DNA of 9,791 bases from JBOGEB01 sp050743125 (lineage in GTDB: Bacteria > Actinomycetota > Nitriliruptoria > Euzebyales > Egibacteraceae). The translations under genes were made by a program, and so were the position numbers. Numbering within the stretch: position 1 is the first letter of the stretch; each line of letters starts with the position of its first letter. Positions 1 to 7,030 of the stretch are shown here, piece by piece. Location of the stretch: positions 1 through 9,791 of the forward strand of contig JBOGEB010000165.1 of assembly GCA_050743125.1 (NCBI GenBank), written 5' to 3'. Below the pieces are notes generated by a model. That model searched no databases and was not told the DNA's origin. It was given only the letters and a program-made list of their open reading frames with translations.

Positions 1-337
1 ACTCCGCGCACAGATGGCGTTCCAGCGGGCCGACCCAGTCCGAGCCCGCGAGCTCGCGGGCGGCGGTGTCGAGCGTGGTCTCGTCGTCACCACCGTCGGT
101 AGCGTCGATGTGTCCGACGAACGCCCGCAGGACTTTCTCCGCGACCGGCTCGGTGACGTTGGGTTCGTCCGCCAGGCACAGGGCGGCCTGGACGGCACGT
201 GCGCGAGCGGTGCAAGCGAGATCCTCGCCACCCAGAGGCGTGAGGATGGTCAACAGCGTGGGATCGGCGTCGGCGTCGTTGCAGGCGGCGAGGCACAGGC
301 GTAGGGGCTCGCGCCAGCTTGCCGCCACCGCAGCCTC
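1..337 (-). pseudogene. Out-of-frame C-terminal continuation of the SIR2-NACHT protein (partial)
   Basis: From position 337 a different minus-strand frame stays open for 112 codons to the left edge. It encodes SWREPLRLCLAACNDADAD, GGEDLACTARARAVQAALCL and then AEKVLRAFVGHIDAT. This is the alpha-helical material expected directly after the FRHLTFQEYLA block of NACHT STAND proteins. The upstream frame ends in PEV at 337-345. In the downstream frame a TGA lies at 341-343, so the frame change must fall within roughly 331-343. Adding one base there (for example GAG-GTN-GAG) would rejoin both halves as PEV-EAAVAASWRE. The gene therefore continues past the window. The cause could be a true one-base deletion or a sequencing error. 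I see no X XXY YYZ slippery site that would suggest programmed frameshifting. Confidence 0.75.
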
Positions 338-2646
338 ACCTCAGGCACGCTGATCCGCCCCGCCACCGCCGTGACCCGCTCGACGAGGCTGTGGCTTCGA
401 CCAGCGCCCGGAAAATGCCCGCAGACCAGCGCCAGACCCGCCAAGTACTCCTGAAACGTCAGATGGCGGAACTCGTAGACCGGGACGAGCTCGCCGTCGT
501 GGCGGACCTCGCCGGCCTCGGTGAGGATGCCGGTGCGGGCCTCCAGCAGGCGCAGGAAGTCCTCGGGCTCCCGCCGCGCGACACGCCGGAGCTGGGGATA
601 CTCCTCCCGCAGGTCACGCAGCAGCCCGACGGCCTCGTCCTCCCGCAGCTGCTGGACACCCCGATCGCACATCGCATAAGCGAGGTAGCGCAGCTGAGGC
701 AGGGCCTCGGCGTCGTCGAGGGGCTCGTCGACCTCGCTGCGCCAGCTCAGCAGCACCTCGACGGCCGCCCGGTAGAGGTCCGCGCGGCGGCTGGGCAGCT
801 TGCCGACGCGCCGGCGCACGAGCGCCATCGTGGTGAGCAGCATCGGGTTGCCGGTCAGGTCCTCGATCCGCTGGGTGGCGTGCAGGTCGCGGATCAGCCC
901 AGCCTCGGCCTCCGCCCGACGATCGGGCAGCTCGGTGAGCGCGCACCAGCGCTTGGCGAACTCGTCCTTTTCTTCCCGGGTCAACTCTGACAGGGTGAGG
1001 TGCTCGAAGCCCCGGCCGATCCGGGTGCCAAGCTCCCGGTAGCCCACGATGCGGGAGGTCACCACGATCGGGGTCTGCGGGTGGGCGACGTGGAACTGCT
1101 CGAGCTGGCGGCAGAAGCGGGTCCGCAGGGTCGGGTCGGTGATCTCGTCCAGGCCATCGACGAGCACCAGCGCGGTGCCTGCGGCCAGGCGGCGTCGCAG
1201 CATCGCCAAGACGGCGTCGCAGTCGTGGGGCGGCAGCTCCAGCTTGCGCAGGCTGCATCCCAGCGCATCGCCGACGGAGCCCGAAATCTCGCCCGGGCCC
1301 AGGTCCCGGCAGCGGACGAGCACGGGCAGCCAGTCCTGGTCGGGCAAGGTTTCCCAGTCCGGCAGCTCCGCCAGGTCCGTATCCTGTTGGAGCCGCAGCA
1401 GGTAGGCGGTCGCCAACCAGCGCAGCAGCGTCGTCTTACCGGCGCCGGGATCACCGAGCACCACCAGCCGAGCAGCCGCGCCGAGACGCTGCCCGACCGG
1501 GACGCGCTGGCGCCCCTCTCGCCGAAGACCAACGGAACCCAGCACGCGCCCAGCACGCCGCTCCTCCAGCGCGAGGAGCTGCGCCTCCCCGAGCTCCGCC
1601 TCGGCCGGCACCTCGACCTCGACGTGCAACGCGACGTAGAGCCGTCGCAGCTCCAGGTTTCGGGTCGCCAGGTGCCGGTCGTTTTCGGGCAGGTTGGCCA
1701 GGTCGATGATGTCGAACGCACGCAGCGCGACCTCTCGGTAGCGCCGCTCGGCCGCCTCGTCCCCAGCAGACCCGCCCGTCTTGAGCGGTTTGGCGCACGG
1801 CGCTACACGGCCCAACCCGGGCAGGAAACCCGCCAGGTCCTCGTGCCGAGCGCCGTAACCGACACAGACGACCCGCTCGCGCTGGTCGTGCTCGGCGGCG
1901 ACCGCCTCGACCTCCTCGTCGAGGACCAGCCGGTAGTGCCGGTACTCGCTGCCCCCGTGTGCAGCGGCCATCCACGACCGCAGCGCAGCGAAGTTCGGGT
2001 CGTCCAGCCCGGCGCCGAACCCGACGAGCAGGAACGACCGGAAGGTCGCCAGCGCGTGGAGCAGCGCCTGGGCCGCCGCGTCGTCGAGCACGTCCTGGTA
2101 CGACCGGATGCCGAGCACGACCGACTCCGGCTCCCGCCAGTGCCCGTGGAGGTGCACGATCCCGTGCGCTTCGCCCCGCAGGACCTGCTGCACGCGCGGC
2201 CCGTCCCGCCAGGTCACCGCCTCCAGGCCGGTCATGCCTGCCAGCAACCCGTCGTAGTTCGTCGTGACGAGCGGCACGCCCAGCCCAGCCAGCGCCTCGG
2301 GCGCTGCCGAATGCCGCAGCTCAAGCGCACCCACCGTCTCCCGCAGCCAGCGCCGGTACTCCCCGCCCCGCCGGCCGCCGAGCTTGCGGGTCACCTTCTC
2401 GGCGGCGGACAGCAGGTCGTCGAGGTCGCCGGAGCCGATCTCGCCGCGGACCCGCTCACCCCAACCGGCGGGCAGGCCGGGAACGAGCTGCTCACAGCGC
2501 TCGACGCCCGTGGTCAGCAGCCCCGTCCACGACGCCGCCTGCGCGCCGCCGCTGGCGGCGATCGACACCCCCGCGCCCACCACGACCACGACCTGGCCGT
2601 CAGCGATCTCCCTCGCCAGGTCCCCCACCAACAGCCGCTCGCCCAT
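250..2646 (-). CDS. SIR2-NACHT STAND defence-like protein (frameshifted near the 3' end)
   Basis: This encodes an N-terminal SIR2_2-type domain followed by a NACHT STAND NTPase. Visible SIR2 signatures are GAGVS (residues 24-28), TTNYD (128-132), HLHG (165-168) and LVGFG...DDPNF (207-219). In known relatives this domain hydrolyses NAD+. NACHT signatures are Walker A GDPGAGKTT (398-406), Walker B LVLVDGLDEI (493-502), a TSR sensor-like motif (530-532), LTGNPMLL (597-604) and FRHLTFQEYLA (726-736). Proteins of this layout are known or proposed anti-phage sensors that multimerise on a trigger and deplete NAD. Residues after about 770 look foreign, being Pro/Ala/Thr-rich, and stop at 250; a different frame carries the expected continuation (see 1-337). 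The ATG at 2646 fits the family N-terminus but lacks a clear Shine-Dalgarno and directly follows the TAG of the upstream toxin remnant. Domain calls are firm; defence function is inferred. Confidence 0.9.
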   Translation of the reverse strand: MGERLLVGDLAREIADGQVVVVVGAGVSIAASGGAQAASWTGLLTTGVERCEQLVPGLPAGWGERVRGEIGSGDLDDLLSAAEKVTRKLGGRRGGEYRRWLRETVGALELRHSAAPEALAGLGVPLVTTNYDGLLAGMTGLEAVTWRDGPRVQQVLRGEAHGIVHLHGHWREPESVVLGIRSYQDVLDDAAAQALLHALATFRSFLLVGFGAGLDDPNFAALRSWMAAAHGGSEYRHYRLVLDEEVEAVAAEHDQRERVVCVGYGARHEDLAGFLPGLGRVAPCAKPLKTGGSAGDEAAERRYREVALRAFDIIDLANLPENDRHLATRNLELRRLYVALHVEVEVPAEAELGEAQLLALEERRAGRVLGSVGLRREGRQRVPVGQRLGAAARLVVLGDPGAGKTTLLRWLATAYLLRLQQDTDLAELPDWETLPDQDWLPVLVRCRDLGPGEISGSVGDALGCSLRKLELPPHDCDAVLAMLRRRLAAGTALVLVDGLDEITDPTLRTRFCRQLEQFHVAHPQTPIVVTSRIVGYRELGTRIGRGFEHLTLSELTREEKDEFAKRWCALTELPDRRAEAEAGLIRDLHATQRIEDLTGNPMLLTTMALVRRRVGKLPSRRADLYRAAVEVLLSWRSEVDEPLDDAEALPQLRYLAYAMCDRGVQQLREDEAVGLLRDLREEYPQLRRVARREPEDFLRLLEARTGILTEAGEVRHDGELVPVYEFRHLTFQEYLAGLALVCGHFPGAGRSHSLVERVTAVAGRISVPEVRLRWRQAGASPYACASPPATTPTPIPRC

Positions 2647-2977
2647 CTACGCAAGCGTACGGTGTGACGGCAACAGCTCGAACGTGTCGCGGCGCCGTGG
2701 CCGCACGACACTGAGGTGCCCCCGATCGAGGGTCGCGATGGCGCTCATGCCGAGCCGTTCCGCGGCGGCAACCACCGACGCGCGCCGACGGTTCCCAGCG
2801 GCAGGTCTCGATACTTCGCGACGAGCTCCGCCGTCCTCACCCAGGCAGCGGCGTGGACCGGCGCGAGACGACCTCGGTGACGACCAGAATGGGCACGACG
2901 AGCGGGCCCCGATGGGTTTCGAGCAGATCCAGGTAAGCGGAGTGGTGCCGGTCGCCTGCATCGACCAGAACGGCTAT
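2647..2977 (-). pseudogene. Degraded PIN-domain (VapC-like) toxin
   Basis: Three minus-strand frames each hold a piece of one PIN ribonuclease toxin. Frame one gives SPIAVLVDAGDRHHSAYLDL then LVVPILVVTEVVSRR, and stops at TGA 2837-2839. Frame two gives RTAELVAKYRDLPLGTV (about 2830-2783). Frame three gives ASVVAAAERLGMSAIATLDR, then RPRRRDTFELLP, and stops at TAG 2647-2649. The N-terminal Met and first acidic strand are missing, and a central stretch of perhaps 25-30 residues appears deleted. The usual GTVDAS has become GTVGA, beside a GC-repeat expansion at 2779-2785. Two of the acidic residues expected in a PIN active site are therefore absent, so the toxin should be dead. Order and strand match a type II antitoxin-toxin pair with the antitoxin at 2974-3174. 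Its stop codon touches the SIR2-NACHT ATG. Confidence 0.7.
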
Positions 2978-3174
2978 CGGGCTACCTCGGCGCGCAGGAT
3001 TTCCTCGATCTGCTCGGACACATCTGAGCGACCGCTGTGACCAGCCTTCGCGGCCAGCAGCTAACGGCGAGCCCGGCCGCCCGCATGCGCCTCGCGCGTC
3101 AGCTCGGGGATCGTCATGCCGCAGCGTTGTGCCTCGTGGCGCAGCCGTGCATCCAGCTCGTCAGGCAACTTCAC
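2974..3174 (-). pseudogene. Ribbon-helix-helix (VapB-like) antitoxin interrupted by an amber codon
   Basis: GTG at 3174 starts VKLPDELDARLRHEAQRCGM, then TIPELTREAHAGGRARR. This has the strand-helix-helix pattern of RHH antitoxins that pair with PIN toxins. A TAG at 3061-3063 stops it after 37 residues. The same frame then continues with LLAAKAGHSGRSDVSEQIEE and ILRAEVAR before TAG 2974-2976. That second part looks like the toxin-binding tail of this family. A single nonsense change (for example CAG to TAG) explains the break. The start overlaps the aminotransferase stop as GTGA, with a purine-rich GGTGGGAG upstream, suggesting translational coupling. The 37-residue DNA-binding part might still be made and repress its own promoter. 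The toxin remnant follows immediately downstream. Confidence 0.68.
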
Positions 3175-4361
3175 GCTCCCACCTTCTGGATCGCGGTGCC
3201 GAACACCGGCAGGGCGAGGTCGATCATCTCGTCGGTGGCGGTCAGCGTGATGCGGAAGTAGCCGGGCATCTCGACCAGCTTGCCCGGCAGGACGTAGACG
3301 TGGTCTTGGGCGAGCAGCTCGGCGAAGGCCCAATCGTCGAGGATCGGGCACTGGGGAAGGAGGTAGAAGGTGGCCTCGGGGACGTGGAGCCGGTAGCCGA
3401 GATTCCGGAGCTCGGTCACCATCCGATCGCGCTTGCGCTCGAGATGCGCGAGGTCGATCGAGAGCGCGTTGATGTCGGGCAGGGCGTACTGCATCACCGC
3501 GTCGGGCAGGCCGAAGCCGCCGGCGAGCAGCGCCGTCGTTGCCCCAGCACGCACCCGCTCGCGCTCCGGCATCGAGGGCGCCAGCGCGAGGTAGCCGAGC
3601 CGTTGGCCCGGCGAGAGGGTGATCTTGCTGTAGGTGTGGACCAGGAAGGTCGGGGGGTAGAGGCGGGCCGGGGTCACAAACTCCCGGCCGTCGAACAGGA
3701 TCTGGCTGTACGCCTCGTCCGAGACCAGGTAGATCGTCCGCCCGTTGCGCTCGGAAGCCGCCTGCAGGACGGCTGCCAGCCGCTTCAGGGTCTGGATCGG
3801 GTAGATCTTGCCGGTCGGGTTGTGGGGGGTGTTGACGATGAGCGCCCGGGTGCGCGCCGACATCGCCCCCGCGATCGCATCGACATCCAGGTCGAAGGTC
3901 TCGGTATCGACACGCACTCGCACCGGGGTTCCTCCGGCGTGGAGGATCAGTGCCTCGTAGAAGAACCACGGGGGACTCGAAAAGATCACCTCGTCGCCCG
4001 GGTCGACCACGGTTTCGAGCGCCAACTCCAGCGCGCCGAACGCCCCCCGGGTGAGCAGGATGTCCTCGGGCGCGAACGGCAACCCCAGCCGCTCGGTCAG
4101 AGCGGACGCGGCAGCCGCCTTGGCCGTGGGAGCCCCGAAGTTGTAGGCGAACCAGTCCTTGTGCTTGGGGACGCTCCACCGGGTCAGCGCCTCGACAAGG
4201 CCGGGAAGGGGCATCTCCTGCGGATTGCCGGCGGTGAAGTCGGCGATCGGGCGGTCCAGGGGCCGGCGGGCGTAGGGGGAGTCCGTGAACGCCGTAACCA
4301 CGCCAGCGATGGCCTCGCTCATCCGCTCGGTCTTTCCGGCGACAGGCGATGGGCTGGTCAT
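3171..4361 (-). CDS. PLP-dependent fold-type I aminotransferase (class I/II)
   Basis: This 396-residue protein has the length and motif order of aspartate aminotransferase-like enzymes, which are cytosolic and use pyridoxal phosphate to move an amino group between an amino acid and a 2-oxo acid. Visible features are NTPHNPTGK (177-185), SDEAY (214-218, PLP-pyridine Asp215), YSKITLSPGQRLGY (244-257, Schiff-base Lys246 and phosphate-binding Arg254) and GYFRITLT (367-374, Arg370 for the substrate carboxylate). No key residue is missing. The motifs do not identify the substrate. The ATG at 4361 has a weak TGAGG upstream; Met14 at 4322 is an alternative start. The stop overlaps the antitoxin GTG, and the gene heads the minus-strand group running to the SIR2-NACHT gene. 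Whether it is functionally linked to that cassette or just a chromosomal neighbour is unclear. Confidence 0.93.
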   Translation of the reverse strand: MTSPSPVAGKTERMSEAIAGVVTAFTDSPYARRPLDRPIADFTAGNPQEMPLPGLVEALTRWSVPKHKDWFAYNFGAPTAKAAAASALTERLGLPFAPEDILLTRGAFGALELALETVVDPGDEVIFSSPPWFFYEALILHAGGTPVRVRVDTETFDLDVDAIAGAMSARTRALIVNTPHNPTGKIYPIQTLKRLAAVLQAASERNGRTIYLVSDEAYSQILFDGREFVTPARLYPPTFLVHTYSKITLSPGQRLGYLALAPSMPERERVRAGATTALLAGGFGLPDAVMQYALPDINALSIDLAHLERKRDRMVTELRNLGYRLHVPEATFYLLPQCPILDDWAFAELLAQDHVYVLPGKLVEMPGYFRITLTATDEMIDLALPVFGTAIQKVGA

Positions 4362-4561
4362 GGCCTCATTGTGGCGTGGGACCGCGCGGGGCGCGCCCTC
4401 TCTGCCACCGACATCTCCAGGAGCCCCGGCGCATCACCCACAAGGTCTGAAAGCCTCTACCGCGGAATCACGCCATGCGCCTGGCCTGGGCACAAGCTGC
4501 GGCTAACCGGAAAGTCGAGCTAGGATGACAGCAGTGTGATTCCGACGGTCATGGAGTGGTG
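4362..4561. promoter_or_regulatory. Divergent intergenic region
   Basis: About 200 bases separate the minus-strand aminotransferase from the plus-strand gene at 4562, so promoters for both should lie here. A plus-strand -10 candidate is described separately. No equally convincing minus-strand -35/-10 pair was found. GGGCGCGCCC at 4389-4398 is a 10-bp palindrome but is ordinary in DNA this GC-rich. Confidence 0.4.
4521..4526 (+). promoter_or_regulatory. -10 element TAGGAT for the gene at 4562
   Basis: TAGGAT fits the actinobacterial housekeeping -10 pattern (TAnnnT) and sits about 35 bases before the start codon, giving a leader of roughly 25-30 nt. The -35 region at the expected spacing (about 4497-4503, TGCGG) is a poor match, which is common in these organisms. 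GGAG at 4553-4556 is the ribosome-binding site, five bases before ATG 4562. Confidence 0.45.
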
Positions 4562-5392
4562 ATGGCGAAGAAGCGCAAAGGCAAGGTCAGGCGCCCGCCC
4601 AGTGGGCCGAGCGGCTGGTGGGTGGAGGCCACGTTGGAGCCCGTGTGCCGGAGCGTCCTGCGCAGCGCAATGGATCTGCTCGACATGGACGACCCGCTTG
4701 ACGCGGAGCTGTGGGCGAGCGAGTTGGTGGGCATGTTGTCCAGCCTGCCGCTGATCGGCGCTGACCCGCACGACGTCATCGGCGAGTCCCTGGTGCGCAA
4801 GGCTCGGCACCGGCGCAGCCCGGAGACGCTGGCGTTCCTGCTGGCCCTGGCGGCGGTAGCGCCACCGCGTCTGGCCAACAAGGCCGGCGCTGCGGCGCGC
4901 GAGCTTCAAGCCGCCGGACTGCGCGCCCCGGCATGGGCTGCCGAGGCCGGGCGGGCGGTTGCGGTTGAGGCGTGGATGGCCGGCGACTCGTTCGGTGCTC
5001 AGGACGCGGTCTTCATCGCGTTCCGGCACGGGACGCGCCCGGCGCACACCTTTGTCGCGCTGGTCGATCACAACCTGGGGGATATCGTCAAGGACGTGTT
5101 CGTGGCCGGTCCACCCAAGGTGGTGCTCGACGACTGGAACAGCCGCTCGAACCTGGATGCTGAGCCGGTCAGCGTCACCTATGCCGCTGCCATGCTGACC
5201 TTCGGGCTGGAGGCTCGCGAGGGCTGGGCGGATCCGCCGTCCTCTCGGGAGCTCGTGCAGGTGGAGGCGCTGCTCGCGGCCCGGTTGCGGGGGCTTGTTG
5301 GGGCGGGAACGACCAGAGCCTCGGCTCCCGCCCCGGCCAGCTTCAACACCCGATCCGAGTCCCAACGCCGCGCTCTGCTCACGACCAGGTAA
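4562..5392 (+). CDS. Unrecognised, probably conserved actinobacterial protein
   Basis: I cannot assign a function. The 276-residue product opens with a basic stretch, MAKKRKGKVRRPP, then SGWWVEATLEPVCRSVL and DMDDPLDAELWASELVG (about 41-57). It continues with alternating helical segments, a TRPAHTFVALVDHNLGDIVK strand region (158-177) and KDVFVAGP (177-184). The Ala/Thr/Ser-rich tail after about 248 looks unstructured. There is no signal peptide, membrane span or cofactor motif. G/C-rich third positions and the clean block structure argue for a real gene. GTG at 4556 and GTG at 4559 are in frame, but ATG 4562 is preferred because GGAG at 4553-4556 is correctly spaced for it. It probably has its own promoter (TAGGAT at 4521) and converges on the sugar dehydrogenase gene. 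The combination VDHNLG...KDVFVAG should be diagnostic in a family search. Confidence 0.85.
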   Translation: MAKKRKGKVRRPPSGPSGWWVEATLEPVCRSVLRSAMDLLDMDDPLDAELWASELVGMLSSLPLIGADPHDVIGESLVRKARHRRSPETLAFLLALAAVAPPRLANKAGAAARELQAAGLRAPAWAAEAGRAVAVEAWMAGDSFGAQDAVFIAFRHGTRPAHTFVALVDHNLGDIVKDVFVAGPPKVVLDDWNSRSNLDAEPVSVTYAAAMLTFGLEAREGWADPPSSRELVQVEALLAARLRGLVGAGTTRASAPAPASFNTRSESQRRALLTTR

Positions 5393-5421
5393 CGGGATTC
5401 AGGACGGGTCAATACGGATCC

Positions 5422-5440
5422 GGGACGCTCAGGGCGTCCC
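5422..5440. terminator. Small hairpin between convergent genes
   Basis: GGGACGC (5422-5428) and GCGTCCC (5434-5440) form a perfect 7-bp stem with a TCAGG loop. It sits where the plus-strand gene ending at 5392 and the minus-strand gene ending at 5429 meet. It overlaps the last codons of the latter and has no T-tract on either side, so it is at best a weak or factor-assisted bidirectional terminator. Confidence 0.35.
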
Positions 5441-6619
5441 CTCCACAGGGTCGATGCGGTAGAGCCCGCCGTCGCTGAGGGACATGGCGTACAGCTCGCC
5501 GTCGTGGTCCTGACCGAACGAACTCAGGCCGTCCACGGTCAGGTCGAGGTTTTGGTGGACGAAGCGCCCGCCGTCCCGGCGTAGGCCGAGGATGTGGCCA
5601 GCGCAGAAGTCCCCGTAGCTGTAGACGCCCTGGAGGGCCGGGATCCGGCTTCCGCGGTAGACGAACCCGCCGGTGACCGCGCAGTTGCCGTCACGCAGGG
5701 GGTAGTCGTGCACCGGCGCGACAGCGCCAGCGGGGGCGGAGCCCTGGAACGGGTGGGTGCCTTCCAGGTGGTTCCACCCGTAGTTCTCGCCTCCTCGCGA
5801 GCCGGACGGGACGAAGTCGATCTCCTCCCACGCGTTCTGGCCCACGTCGCCGATCCACAGGTCCCCGGTCTGCCGGTCGAAGGAGAAGCGCCACGGGTTG
5901 CGCAGCCCGTAGGCCCAGATCTCGGGACGGGCACCCGCTCGGCCAACGAACGGATTGCCGGCGGGTATGCCGTACGGGCGCTCACCCTGAGGACGGGGGT
6001 TGAGCCGCAGCAGCTTGCCGAGCAGGGTGTCGAGGCGTTGCGCGTTGCCCTGCGGGTCGCCGCCCGAGCCGCCGTCGCCGAGCCCGACGTAGAGCATCCC
6101 GTCGGGCCCGAAGACGAGGTTGCCGCCGTTGTGGTTGGCGTAGGGCTGGTCGACGGCGAGCAGCTCACGCCGGCTGGCCGGATCGGCGCTGCCTCCGTCC
6201 ATGGCGAACTCGACGATCCGCGTGTCCCCGCTGCGGTTCGTGTAGTTGACGTAGACATGCCGCCCGTCCGGGGAGAACGCCAGGCCCAACAGCCCCTGCT
6301 CGCTGCCCGTGGAAACCTGGTCGGACAGGTCGAGTGATGGCGCCGGGTCTACCCGGCCGCCACGCAGCGCCCGAACCCTCCCGCCCTTCTCGCCCACGTA
6401 CAACGCAGGGTCGTCCCGCTGTACGGCCAGCACCAGCGGCTGCTCGAACGTCCCCAGCCGGGTGAGACGCAGCTGTGCCTGTGGCGTGACCGCGGTCGGA
6501 CTGGGCGTTGCCACGGGCGGCACGACCCTGCCCGGCCCGCTGCGGTGGCCCACACAGGCCACCAACGTGAGCAGCGTGAGCACGAGCACCCCCCGGAACA
6601 TCGCCTGGCTTCGGACCAC
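5429..6619 (-). CDS. PQQ-dependent glucose/sorbosone dehydrogenase-family lipoprotein
   Basis: This is a soluble-aldose-dehydrogenase-type six-bladed beta-propeller, a family that usually oxidises sugars or aldoses using PQQ outside the membrane. With start GTG 6619 it has 396 residues. An N-terminal signal with a lipobox (LTLVAC, Cys22) predicts a lipid-anchored exported protein, followed by a Pro/Thr linker. Family motifs are EQGLLGLAFSPD (107-118), NHNGG (162-166, with the presumed catalytic His163), GLGDGG (179-184), GLRNPWRFSFD (238-248), GDVGQNAWEEIDF (257-269) and GGENYGW (276-282). Cys313 and Cys339 may form a disulfide. GTG 6619 is chosen because GGGGGAGG at 6625-6632 lies five bases before it and the n-region then begins VVRSQ; GTG 6634 in the same frame would add five residues but lies over this site. 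Substrate and actual PQQ use are not shown by sequence alone; no PQQ biosynthesis gene is in the window. Confidence 0.93.
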   Translation of the reverse strand: MVRSQAMFRGVLVLTLLTLVACVGHRSGPGRVVPPVATPSPTAVTPQAQLRLTRLGTFEQPLVLAVQRDDPALYVGEKGGRVRALRGGRVDPAPSLDLSDQVSTGSEQGLLGLAFSPDGRHVYVNYTNRSGDTRIVEFAMDGGSADPASRRELLAVDQPYANHNGGNLVFGPDGMLYVGLGDGGSGGDPQGNAQRLDTLLGKLLRLNPRPQGERPYGIPAGNPFVGRAGARPEIWAYGLRNPWRFSFDRQTGDLWIGDVGQNAWEEIDFVPSGSRGGENYGWNHLEGTHPFQGSAPAGAVAPVHDYPLRDGNCAVTGGFVYRGSRIPALQGVYSYGDFCAGHILGLRRDGGRFVHQNLDLTVDGLSSFGQDHDGELYAMSLSDGGLYRIDPVEGTP

Positions 6620-6624
6620 ACCAA

Positions 6625-6632
6625 CCTCCCCC
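6625..6632 (-). promoter_or_regulatory. Shine-Dalgarno GGGGGAGG setting the start of the sugar dehydrogenase
   Basis: The minus-strand GGGGGAGG is followed by five bases (TTGGT) and then GTG at 6619. It is the strongest ribosome-binding site in the window. It favours GTG 6619 over GTG 6634, which overlaps the site. Confidence 0.6.
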
Positions 6633-6637
6633 ACCGC

Positions 6638-6895
6638 CTACCCACGCCTTGAATCGACACACTCCGGTCTGGCACGGCTCCGCCAGCGGCGCTCGACCTC
6701 GGCGCGGACGCCCTCATTGACCTGCCCCGACATGGTAGGAGCATCGGCGGGCGGGACGACGCCGGCCAGATCCATGGTCCGCGCGATCATCGGAGGAGCC
6801 GTTGCAGCCCGGGCAGGAGCAGCCCGCAGCGCTGCACGCGTCCCAGCCGAGGTGGTCGAGCTCATCGCCGGGTACGGCATCGCCAACCGGCTCAC
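6638..6895 (-). CDS. Possible small hypothetical protein (doubtful)
   Basis: An 85-codon frame runs from GTG 6895 to TAG 6638, 18 bases before the sugar dehydrogenase start and on the same strand. The C-terminal part (SGQVNEGVRAEVERRW) looks more protein-like than the Ala/Thr/Pro-rich N-terminus. No Shine-Dalgarno precedes GTG 6895 or the internal ATGs. A 57-codon plus-strand frame (about 6775-6947) is equally open. I do not recognise either, and this may simply be leader DNA of the sugar dehydrogenase gene. Confidence 0.22.
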   Translation of the reverse strand: MSRLAMPYPAMSSTTSAGTRAALRAAPARAATAPPMIARTMDLAGVVPPADAPTMSGQVNEGVRAEVERRWRSRARPECVDSRRG

Positions 6896-7030
6896 GAGCG
6901 GCCGTACCCGCTCGAGGCGATGGAGAAAACGTCGGATACGGCCGTGAAGCGCTGCATGCTCACCTCTTCTCGATCAGCCGATGGCCCAGAGTTCGGCCGT
7001 CTGGCGGGCCGTGAACGGGGGAAGAACAGC

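Noticed and set aside
331..345. Programmed ribosomal frameshift in the SIR2-NACHT gene
   Set aside because: No heptameric slippery sequence or evident downstream pseudoknot was seen; a simple indel or sequencing error is more likely.
1000..2667. Very long plus-strand open frame (555 codons) opposite the SIR2-NACHT gene
   Set aside because: It is the antisense shadow of a high-GC coding region; its translation is Arg/Gln/Pro-rich with no domain motifs, while the minus strand shows clear SIR2 and NACHT signatures.
3129..4523. 464-codon plus-strand frame opposite the aminotransferase
   Set aside because: Antisense artefact of GC-rich codon structure; the minus strand carries all PLP aminotransferase motifs.
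4520..5365. 281-codon minus-strand frame opposite the unassigned gene
   Set aside because: Arg/Gln/Pro-rich and featureless; the plus strand has RBS, promoter and coherent protein character.
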